From assembly GCA_945901835.1 (NCBI GenBank), contig CAMDMH010000174.1, positions 1-6,672 of the forward strand: a stretch of 6,672 nucleotides of DNA, written 5' to 3'. Each line of letters starts with the position of its first letter. The first letter of the stretch is position 1. The notes below the pieces were generated by a model that saw only the letters and a list, made by a program, of their open reading frames with translations, searched no databases and was not told the DNA's origin. Shown here one piece after another: positions 1-4,961 of this stretch. The position numbers and the translations under genes are program-made. This DNA comes from Devosia equisanguinis. GTDB taxonomy: Bacteria; Pseudomonadota; Alphaproteobacteria; Rhizobiales; Hyphomicrobiaceae.

Positions 1-748
1 AAAGTTCGCTGGCAAGATCGGAAAGTATGTCCGCGAACAGGTTCGTCGTCACGATCACGTCGTATTTCTCGGGCTGACGCACGAGCAGCGCCGCCATCGC
101 ATCGACGATCACCTCGTCGTAGGCGACTTCCGGAAACTCCGCCGCGACCTTGCGCGCCTCGCGCAGGAACAGCCCGCACGACAGATGAAAGCAGTTCGCC
201 TTGTGCGCGGCGGTCACCTTCTTGCGCCGCCGCGATGCCACCTCGAACGCGCGCCGCACGATCCGGTTCGACGCGTGCGCCGTGATCTTGCGCACCGCCA
301 TCGCCATGTCTGGCGAGGGCATGAACTCGCCGGTGCCCGCGTGCATGTTGCGGTCGGAATAAAAGCCTTCCGTCGCCTCGCGCATGATCACGAGGTCCAT
401 GCCGGCAGCGCCCCGGCCGAGAAACGCACGCGTCCGCGCCGGCCTCACGTTGGCGTAGAGATCGTAGCCGACGCGGTAGGCTGCCGAGATGTTACGCCCA
501 CCCTGCGCCGGCGGCGGATAGTCCATGTGCGACTGCGTGCCCAGGATCACACCGTCGAGCGAGTGCGACTTCTGGAAGATCTCCTCGCGCATGGTAGTGC
601 CGTGCTTCTTCAAGCTCGACAGCCCCACTTCGTCATACTCGTAAGCGAGTCCGAGCTTGAAACGGGTGTCGGCGACATGCAGCACTGCGATCGCGGCTTC
701 GGTGATTTCGGGGCCGATACCGTCAGCGGGCAGGACATGAAGGCGCAT
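1..748 (-). CDS. Isocitrate/isopropylmalate dehydrogenase-family enzyme, C-terminus off the left edge
   Basis: Reading leftward, 249 codons are present and the frame is still open at base 1. The family oxidises and decarboxylates 2-hydroxy acids (isopropylmalate, isocitrate, tartrate, homoisocitrate) with NAD(P) and a divalent metal, in the cytoplasm. Visible hallmarks are the N-terminal PADGIGPEI (res. 7-15), LYANVRPAR (98-106) with the substrate-carboxylate arginines, REATEGFYSDR (123-133) with the catalytic tyrosine, HKAN (182-185) with the catalytic lysine, and a metal-binding region VDAM (215-218) plus LFADILSD (237-244). The missing part should be the NAD adenine-binding C-terminal third. 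The segment after ILGTQSH (68-74) is unusual: it reads YPPPAQGGRNISAAYRVGYD instead of the LRK-type helix of LeuB, so leucine biosynthesis is unlikely; a tartrate/malate-type or uncharacterised substrate fits better. Start at 748 is chosen because GAGG lies 6 nt upstream; an in-frame ATG at 763 has no ribosome site. It is divergent from the DUF120 gene. Confidence 0.9.
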   Translation of the reverse strand, partial: MRLHVLPADGIGPEITEAAIAVLHVADTRFKLGLAYEYDEVGLSSLKKHGTTMREEIFQKSHSLDGVILGTQSHMDYPPPAQGGRNISAAYRVGYDLYANVRPARTRAFLGRGAAGMDLVIMREATEGFYSDRNMHAGTGEFMPSPDMAMAVRKITAHASNRIVRRAFEVASRRRKKVTAAHKANCFHLSCGLFLREARKVAAEFPEVAYDEVIVDAMAALLVRQPEKYDVIVTTNLFADILSDLASEL

Positions 749-847
749 GGGATGCCTCGGCATGTGTGATGTGGAAAGAGCTGTTCGCCATATATGATAA
801 GCGGGATGAGATCACCAAGCGCGCAATCGCGCGGCGGCGAGGCAGCA
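749..847. promoter_or_regulatory. Divergent intergenic region with AT-rich palindrome
   Basis: These 99 bp separate two divergent genes, so they must hold the promoters for both. The middle is AT-rich against a GC-rich background. It contains the perfect 8-bp palindrome CATATATG (789-796) and, overlapping it, TATGAT (793-798), which resembles a -10 element for the rightward gene. No convincing -35 hexamer is visible on either strand. The palindrome could also be part of a regulator site; that is inference. Confidence 0.4.
839..842 (+). promoter_or_regulatory. Ribosome binding site deciding the DUF120 protein start
   Basis: GAGG is followed by 5 nt and then ATG at 848. The upstream in-frame ATGs at 794 and 806 lack a comparable Shine-Dalgarno match, and the first overlaps the probable promoter. 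This favours 848 as the start. Confidence 0.55.
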
Positions 848-1267
848 ATGAGCGCGACAATGATTACGGGACGGCTGTCGACCGGCATCGGCCAGGGCAA
901 GCACTTCACCAGCCTCGATTGGGCGCGGCGCCAGTTCATCGAGCGGCTGGGGATCGACCCGTTTCCAGGCACGGTGAACCTGACGCTGGAGGACGCCGAC
1001 GCGCTCGCCGCCTGGGCTGCACTCAAGGCCACACCGGGCGTGCGGATCGACAACCCCAACGACGGCCCTTTCGACTGCGACGCCCGCTGCTATCCCGTTC
1101 TGATCTCGGGGGCCATCGAGGCGGCGATCGTGCTGCCCGAGGTCGATGGCTATTCGCCCGCCGCGATCGAGATGATCGCTCCGGTCGGCGTGCGCGCAGC
1201 GCTGGGCATCGCGGATGGGGATCGGCTCGACATCGAGGTTCGCCCGTTGCCCTTGCCCCTGCGGTAG
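848..1267 (+). CDS. DUF120 / CTP-dependent riboflavin kinase family protein
   Basis: A 139-residue protein spanning nearly the whole DUF120 domain. In archaea this family (RibK, e.g. MJ0056 of Methanocaldococcus) phosphorylates riboflavin to FMN using CTP, on a small beta-barrel unrelated to bacterial RibF. Visible signatures, in order: glycine-rich nucleotide loop STGIGQGKHF (res. 11-20), aromatic/QF segment (25-30), PFPGTVNL (38-45) whose Thr42 and Asn44 match the Mg-binding Thr and Asn of archaeal RibK, and the C-terminal signature IEMIAPVGVRAALG (107-120) followed by DGD (123-125). From memory, the alignment to MJ0056 runs end to end without large gaps. Kinase activity is inferred; bacterial members are little characterised and may use another nucleotide or bind flavin only. 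It is divergent from the dehydrogenase gene at the left and convergent with the exporter gene, ending 23 bp from it, so it is probably monocistronic. Longer starts (794, 806) would add up to 18 low-complexity residues. Confidence 0.85.
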   Translation: MSATMITGRLSTGIGQGKHFTSLDWARRQFIERLGIDPFPGTVNLTLEDADALAAWAALKATPGVRIDNPNDGPFDCDARCYPVLISGAIEAAIVLPEVDGYSPAAIEMIAPVGVRAALGIADGDRLDIEVRPLPLPLR

Positions 1268-1290
1268 ACGTGACCAGACGTGCAGGTGAG

Positions 1291-1905
1291 CTACCTCAGC
1301 GCCATCCAGATCGCGGTGCCGGCGATGGCGATCGCAGCGACCCGGTTGACCACGCGGATCACGTCGCCTTGTTTGAATAGGGTGCGCGCGCGGTCTGCCG
1401 CCAGGATGTAGCCGCCGAACGTGATCGTGAGGCACCCCAGTGTAGCCGCGACGAGCTGTAGCCATCCCGCGACCGTGATCTTCGTCACGTCGAGCAGCGT
1501 CGGCACGAGTGCCCAGTAGAACGCCATCACCTTGGGATTGCCCAGACACACGGCAAGGCCAGTGAAGAACAGTGCAGGGGCGCTGTCGGTCCGTGTATCG
1601 GCGGCGACGTCGCGGCTGGCGATCGGCGCAGTCCACATCCGCCACGCCAGATAGATCAGGTAGGCGATGCCGGCGAGCTTCACCGCGAGAAAGATGCCGC
1701 CGAACGACTGCGCCAGCGCCGATAGTCCCCATACGCCCGCACTGAGCCAGATCACGTCGCCCACGGCCAGCCCCAGCGCGATCGGCGCCGCGCCCGATAT
1801 GCCCCTGCCCAGCACACGGGCGACGAGGGTCGCAATCCCCGGCCCCGGCGTGCCCGACGCGAGAAGCAGTGCGGACACGAACAAGGTCAGGCTGGCGTAG
1901 TCCAT
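1291..1905 (-). CDS. LysE/RhtB-family inner-membrane exporter
   Basis: A 204-residue membrane protein, the usual length for the LysE/RhtB superfamily, which exports amino acids and other small metabolites by proton-coupled antiport. The diagnostic N-terminal TPGPG motif is at res. 19-23, followed by a conserved glycine-rich stretch (GLAVGD, 45-50) and LGNPKVMAFY (121-130) in the second half. Hydrophobic segments at about 5-25, 40-62, 68-90, 112-135, 146-170 and 186-203 fit the family's six helices. The start at 1905 gives a normal N-terminus, but no good Shine-Dalgarno is visible; AGGGA is about 11 nt upstream. It follows the Rieske oxygenase gene on the same strand after 108 bp, so it may share its transcript or have its own promoter. 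Export of an amino acid or an aromatic pathway intermediate are both possible; the sequence does not decide. Confidence 0.9.
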   Translation of the reverse strand: MDYASLTLFVSALLLASGTPGPGIATLVARVLGRGISGAAPIALGLAVGDVIWLSAGVWGLSALAQSFGGIFLAVKLAGIAYLIYLAWRMWTAPIASRDVAADTRTDSAPALFFTGLAVCLGNPKVMAFYWALVPTLLDVTKITVAGWLQLVAATLGCLTITFGGYILAADRARTLFKQGDVIRVVNRVAAIAIAGTAIWMALR

Positions 1906-2013
1906 GGAAGGGATGATTTCCCTAAATCGGAGCGACGTGGGAGGGTGCTTCCAACCGACGAGGAGGCCAAGAAAGGTCCCTTTGCCTAACCCGGCTTGCG
2001 GCGCGGGTACAAG
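1906..2013 (-). other. Intergenic spacer between oxygenase and exporter genes
   Basis: A 108-bp non-coding stretch. It holds a hairpin just after the oxygenase stop codon (listed separately) and a small inverted repeat GGGA-N5-TCCC (1910-1922) five bases upstream of the exporter start codon, which could mask translation initiation. No clear promoter hexamers were found for the exporter gene. Confidence 0.35.
1989..2008 (-). terminator. Possible weak terminator hairpin after the Rieske oxygenase gene
   Basis: On the minus strand, ACCCG (2008-2004) pairs with CGGGT (1993-1989) and an inner GC/GC pair closes a 5-nt loop, with one bulged C. It begins 5 nt after the oxygenase stop codon. There is no U-run after the stem, so it is not a canonical intrinsic terminator; it could act as a 3'-end stabilising hairpin. 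Confidence 0.3.
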
Positions 2014-3102
2014 TCAGCCCTGTTCTTCTGCGAGCAGCCGTTCGAGCACACGCTTGTAGCGCACGGGCCCGACGTCGGTCGAAAGGATCACGGGATCGAG
2101 CGGTCGCCGCGCCTTGTCGAGCACCAGCTGCTGCTTCTCGATCACGGGCCCGTCCTGTTCCTCGAACGCGAACCGCCGGAGCTTGGCGACGCGATCGCGC
2201 TCACGCTTGTTGGTCTCGTCGTCGGTCATCACGTTCCACCGCACGGCCGTGAAGAAATAATGCGTGTTGCCCTCGTCCTCCGGCGTCAGCATGTGAATGC
2301 CGTGATAGCCGGTGCCGGTTTCTTTGGCAGCACCCGGTGCGCAAATGCCTGTGAACAGAGTGAGGTAGCATGGCGCCATCCAGCGCGTCCGGCTGAATTT
2401 GTCGATGCGCGGCGGATGTCCCGGCCAGAACGGAGTGAACATGCCGGGGGGCGTGGCATTGGGCGAGTAGCGCGAGACGATCACGTCGTCTCCGTCCAAC
2501 TCGACCGGTGTCTCCGATTCCACCGTGTCCTTGTTCCCGAGAATTCCCTCGTGAAGATACGAGGTGTGGCTGACGTCCAGCAGGTTGTCGACCACCAGCT
2601 CATAGTTGGCTTTGACGCTGATGAGGTCGAGCGGCATCACATGCAGCGCCGGCGCGCCGTCGAGCACGGAAAAGTCCGGAATCTTGGCAGGAACGGCCGG
2701 TTTGTCGCCCATCCAGATCCACACGGCCAGATGCTTCTCGATGATCGGGTAAGCGGCGATCCTCGCGCGTGTCGGGATGTTCTTCGCCCCGTGCGGGTTG
2801 TGCGCGCACATGCCGTCCGCGCCGATCTCCAGCCCGTGATAGGCACATTGTATTCGGTCGCCGGGGACCAACTTCCCGATGCTGAGCGGTGCGAACCGGT
2901 GGGGGCAGCGATCCTCCAGCGCGGCAGCCGTGCCATCGGCCTTCCGGTACAGCACGACGGGCTCGCCCAGGATCGTGCGCGCGACCAGCTTCCCGGGCAC
3001 GACCTCCTCGCTCCATGCTGCGACATACCAGGCATTGCGAAGGAACTTGCCGGTCAGCATCCCCTGCTTCACTTTTTGCCTTTGCCCGATGCTGCCGTCC
3101 AT
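2014..3102 (-). CDS. Rieske non-heme iron aromatic oxygenase (VanA-like)
   Basis: A 362-residue cytoplasmic oxygenase component, close to the length of vanillate O-demethylase oxygenase VanA. These enzymes use electrons delivered through a [2Fe-2S] Rieske centre to activate O2 at a mononuclear iron, giving ring hydroxylation or O-demethylation. The N-terminal LRNAWYVAAW (res. 21-30) is typical of the VanA-like group. The Rieske ligands are C66-P-H68 and C86-A-Y-H89, with 17 residues between the pairs. The catalytic domain carries the bridging Asp and iron ligands in DVSHTSYLH (D176, H179, H184), and EEQDGPVIEKQQ (314-325) supplies the probable third carboxylate ligand, D317. All key residues are present. 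The start at 3102 has GGAGG 5 nt upstream. It diverges from the decarboxylase-like gene, a layout common in catabolic loci under shared control. The substrate is unknown; phthalate 4,5-dioxygenase is less likely because its oxygenase is longer and differs at the N-terminus. No reductase gene is in the window. Confidence 0.92.
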   Translation of the reverse strand: MDGSIGQRQKVKQGMLTGKFLRNAWYVAAWSEEVVPGKLVARTILGEPVVLYRKADGTAAALEDRCPHRFAPLSIGKLVPGDRIQCAYHGLEIGADGMCAHNPHGAKNIPTRARIAAYPIIEKHLAVWIWMGDKPAVPAKIPDFSVLDGAPALHVMPLDLISVKANYELVVDNLLDVSHTSYLHEGILGNKDTVESETPVELDGDDVIVSRYSPNATPPGMFTPFWPGHPPRIDKFSRTRWMAPCYLTLFTGICAPGAAKETGTGYHGIHMLTPEDEGNTHYFFTAVRWNVMTDDETNKRERDRVAKLRRFAFEEQDGPVIEKQQLVLDKARRPLDPVILSTDVGPVRYKRVLERLLAEEQG

Positions 3103-3307
3103 AGGTTCCTCCCGGGAGTTCATGAAGCTCGGCGGTTCGCATCTCCATTCGCGCCGCCGGCCAGCTCGCAGCAAGCTCGACAATGAAATGGGGTTCCACT
3201 TCGTCGGCCGAACTCTAGCCCAACGCAAGTCCGCTGGCCAATCGGAGAAACGCCGCCTACAAATGCCGATCTGGATCGAAACGTCGAGCCCGCAACGGAA
3301 AGCGTCC
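3103..3307. promoter_or_regulatory. Divergent intergenic region between oxygenase and decarboxylase-like genes
   Basis: These 205 bp lie between two divergently transcribed catabolic genes and should contain both promoters and any shared operator. Both translation starts have ribosome sites at the edges (3108-3112 leftward; GGAAAG 3297-3302 rightward). I found no convincing -35/-10 pair, and no long inverted repeat; the best short symmetry is TGG-N4-CCA inside the AATGGGGTTCCAC stretch near 3185-3200, which is too short to call. Confidence 0.4.
3108..3112 (-). promoter_or_regulatory. Strong Shine-Dalgarno of the Rieske oxygenase gene
   Basis: GGAGG on the minus strand, 5 nt before ATG at 3102. 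It selects this start over in-frame ATGs further upstream (3123 and beyond), which would add residues not seen in VanA-like proteins. Confidence 0.75.
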
Positions 3308-4336
3308 ATGACAAAACTTAAGCTCAATCTCGCCTGCCTCGACTATGACCGCGTTCGTCCACTGATGGACGGCCGCGTCCAGGCACACGGCATCGATCTC
3401 AACATCCTGCCGATGCGCCCGCGCGAGACGTTCCCGCGTATGCTCGAACGCCAGGAGTTCGAGGCTTCCGAGCTTTCGCTCGCGTCCTACACGATCCTGA
3501 AGGGGAAGGACGACAAGCGCTTCGTCTCGATCCCGGTGGCGCTGTCGAAGCTGTTCCGCCACTCCTGCATCTATGTGCGCGAGGGCTCCGGCATCAAGTC
3601 GCCGGCCGATCTCAAGGGCAAGCGCGTTGGCACCACGCAGTACGGCTCGACGGCGGTCGTCTTCATGAAGGGCCTGATGCAGGACGAGTACGGCGTCCGT
3701 CCGGAGGACATGCACTGGTTCATGGGCGGCCTCGAAGCGGCCGTGCAGAATCCGCTGCTGCCGTTGAAGCTGCCCGACAAGATCAAGCTCGAGTTCCTGA
3801 AGACCGGCGTGACGCTCGAAGACATGATGGAGAAGGGGGAGCTCGACGCGCTGTTCTCGATCTATCTGCCGCCGTCGTTTCTGCGCGGAGAAAAGCACAT
3901 CAAGCGCCTGTTCCCCGAGTACAAGAAGGCCGAGCAGGCCTACTATAAGAAGACCAAAATCTTCCCGATCATGCACACGGTCGTGCTGCGTCGCGACATC
4001 CACGAAGCGAACCCATGGGCCGCGCGAAATCTGTTCGCGGCTTTCCAGACTGCGAAGGATCTGGCCATCGACGGCCTCTACGACACCGACGCGCTGCATC
4101 TCACGCTGCCCTTCCTGCTCGACCACATCGAGGAGAACTGGCGCACGTTCGGCGAGGATTTCTGGGCCTACGGCTACGACGCCAACAAGGCGACGCTGGA
4201 AGCCGTCGGCCGCTGGGTATTCGACCAGGGCCTCTCGCCGCGCATCGTCAAGCCCGAAGAGATCTTCGACCTATCGATGGATGGCTCCGGGGATCTCGAA
4301 CCCGTGGTGCGCCGCAGCGCGATCCCGAAGGTTTGA
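3308..4336 (+). CDS. 4,5-dihydroxyphthalate decarboxylase-like protein (substrate-binding-protein fold)
   Basis: A 342-residue protein matching the 4,5-dihydroxyphthalate decarboxylase (Pht5) family along its full length. That enzyme converts 4,5-dihydroxyphthalate to protocatechuate. The family shares the type-2 periplasmic-binding-protein fold, so automatic annotation often calls it an ABC transporter substrate-binding protein. Recognisable family blocks: LACLDYDRVRPLMDG (res. 8-22), SELSLASY (54-61), FRHSCIYV (83-90), DLKGKRVGTTQYGSTA (101-116), MGGLEAA (139-145), GELDALFS (177-184), KIFPIMHTVVLRRD (217-230), NPWAARNLFAAF (235-246) and the FWAYGYDANK region (285-294). There is no signal peptide or lipobox, so it should stay in the cytoplasm as an enzyme rather than serve a transporter; no permease or ATPase gene is nearby. 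The start at 3308 has GGAAAG 5 nt upstream. The true substrate may be another hydroxylated aromatic carboxylate, since none of the other phthalate genes are visible here. Confidence 0.85.
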   Translation: MTKLKLNLACLDYDRVRPLMDGRVQAHGIDLNILPMRPRETFPRMLERQEFEASELSLASYTILKGKDDKRFVSIPVALSKLFRHSCIYVREGSGIKSPADLKGKRVGTTQYGSTAVVFMKGLMQDEYGVRPEDMHWFMGGLEAAVQNPLLPLKLPDKIKLEFLKTGVTLEDMMEKGELDALFSIYLPPSFLRGEKHIKRLFPEYKKAEQAYYKKTKIFPIMHTVVLRRDIHEANPWAARNLFAAFQTAKDLAIDGLYDTDALHLTLPFLLDHIEENWRTFGEDFWAYGYDANKATLEAVGRWVFDQGLSPRIVKPEEIFDLSMDGSGDLEPVVRRSAIPKV

Positions 4337-4356
4337 ATGCAACCTCTCCTCTTGCA

Positions 4357-4463
4357 TCCCCGGCCGTAGCGCGGTAGCGCGGAGAGCCGGGGTCTTCACG
4401 GCTCGATGGGTGAAGGCCCCGGATCTGCGCGCACCGGCGTTCGGCCGGAACGCCTGTCCGGGA
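4357..4463. repeat. Palindromic multi-hairpin intergenic repeat (about 107 bp)
   Basis: This fills most of the 149-bp gap between the decarboxylase-like and ferredoxin genes. Its outer ends are near-complementary (TCCCCGG at 4357 and CCGGGA at 4458). Inside are a 13-bp stem with one G-U pair and a 10-nt loop (4387-4399 with 4410-4422), and a perfect 7-bp stem GGCGTTC/GAACGCC with a 5-nt loop (4436-4454). A tandem GTAGCGCG duplication occupies 4366-4381. GCCGGGG (4386-4392) can also pair with CCCCGGC (4358-4364), which excludes the 13-bp stem. No U-tract follows any stem. The architecture resembles interspersed palindromic elements of Rhizobiales (RIME or REP-like); family membership is inferred. 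Confidence 0.65.
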
Positions 4464-4485
4464 AAGTAAAAAGATTGGATCGAGC

Positions 4486-4803
4486 ATGAGCGAGCAATGG
4501 GTGGTGGCGGCGAAGGTCGCGGAAGTCGCGCCGGGCAGCATGAAGCCGGCCGAGGTCGCGGATAAGAACCTCGCGATCTACAACCTCGGCGGCACCTTCT
4601 ACGCCACCGACAACGAATGCACGCACGCCTACGCGATGCTGACCGACGGCACGATCGACGGCGACGTGATCGAATGCCCGCTGCATGGTGGCGCCTTCGA
4701 GATCAAGACCGGCAAGGGCCTGGGCGCTCCGATCTTCTGCGACATCAAGAGTTATCCGACGCGCGTCGCGGGGGACGCGATCGAGGTCAACGTCGCGGAT
4801 TGA
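4486..4803 (+). CDS. Rieske-type [2Fe-2S] ferredoxin of an oxygenase system
   Basis: A 105-residue soluble single-domain Rieske protein, the normal size for ferredoxin components of aromatic ring-hydroxylating oxygenases (BphF/CarAc type). Cluster ligands are C45-T-H47 and C64-P-L-H67, separated by 16 residues, and the motif is followed by GGAFEIKTGKG (68-78), the usual post-cluster loop. It carries electrons from a flavoprotein reductase to an oxygenase. The nearest candidate partner is the VanA-like oxygenase on the opposite strand; the pairing is inferred. VanA itself normally takes electrons directly from VanB, so a separate ferredoxin suggests a three-component system or a different partner. 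A NirD-type nitrite reductase subunit is a possible alternative but no nitrite gene is nearby. The ribosome site is weak (GGA, 6 nt before ATG). It lies 149 bp after the decarboxylase-like gene on the same strand, with a repeat on each side. Confidence 0.9.
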   Translation: MSEQWVVAAKVAEVAPGSMKPAEVADKNLAIYNLGGTFYATDNECTHAYAMLTDGTIDGDVIECPLHGGAFEIKTGKGLGAPIFCDIKSYPTRVAGDAIEVNVAD

Positions 4804-4810
4804 GCGCCGC

Positions 4811-4920
4811 CGTAGGTTGGGTCAACCCCGTAAGCGCATAGCGCGAGCCGGGCGCGACCCAACATCCACGGCATACCGGTAAACTGTTGGGTCGCGGCCA
4901 GTGCCTTGACGCAACCTACG
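4811..4920. repeat. 110-bp nested palindrome (REP/MITE-like element)
   Basis: The outer arms are CGTAGGTTGGGTCAA (4811-4825) and TTGACGCAACCTACG (4906-4920), complementary over 15 bp with one mismatch. The inner arms are a perfect 12-bp pair, CGCGACCCAACA (4853-4864) and TGTTGGGTCGCG (4885-4896), around a 20-nt loop. The GTAGGTTGGGT...ACCCAACA pattern recalls a repeat type scattered between genes in many proteobacteria. It starts 7 bp after the ferredoxin stop and ends 41 bp before the GMC start, so any readthrough transcript would fold into a long hairpin. It codes for no protein that I can see. Confidence 0.75.
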
Positions 4921-4961
4921 TTGAATGCCCCTTCCAGGCCGTCGAACCGCGGATCACGATC

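Noticed and set aside
1284..1296. AGGT-N5-ACCT hairpin between the convergent DUF120 and exporter genes as a bidirectional terminator
   Set aside because: The stem is only 4 bp with no U-run, which is too weak to call.
812..1732. Minus-strand open frame crossing the DUF120 and exporter genes
   Set aside because: It overlaps two recognised genes in the wrong frames and has no domain signature.
1996..3186. Long plus-strand open frame (396 codons) antisense to the Rieske oxygenase gene
   Set aside because: It is an antisense shadow caused by high GC; its product resembles no family I know, while the opposite strand encodes an intact Rieske oxygenase with all ligands.
2879..3307. N-terminal extension of the decarboxylase-like protein to an upstream ATG
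   Set aside because: It would run antisense through the oxygenase gene start; the start at 3308 has a ribosome site and matches the family N-terminus.
3257..4126. Minus-strand open frame (289 codons) antisense to the decarboxylase-like gene
   Set aside because: The product is rich in Arg, His and Glu with no recognisable domain, as expected for the antisense of a GC-rich gene.
3308..4336. Annotation as an ABC transporter substrate-binding subunit
   Set aside because: There is no signal peptide, lipobox, permease or ATPase gene, and the conserved blocks match the dihydroxyphthalate decarboxylase family.
4387..4422. Intrinsic terminator after the decarboxylase-like gene
   Set aside because: The 13-bp stem is strong, but no U-tract follows it, and it is better explained as part of the larger palindromic repeat.
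4925..4961. ATG at 4925 as start of the GMC gene
   Set aside because: It is in a different frame from the FAD-binding motif, and nothing requires a frameshift.
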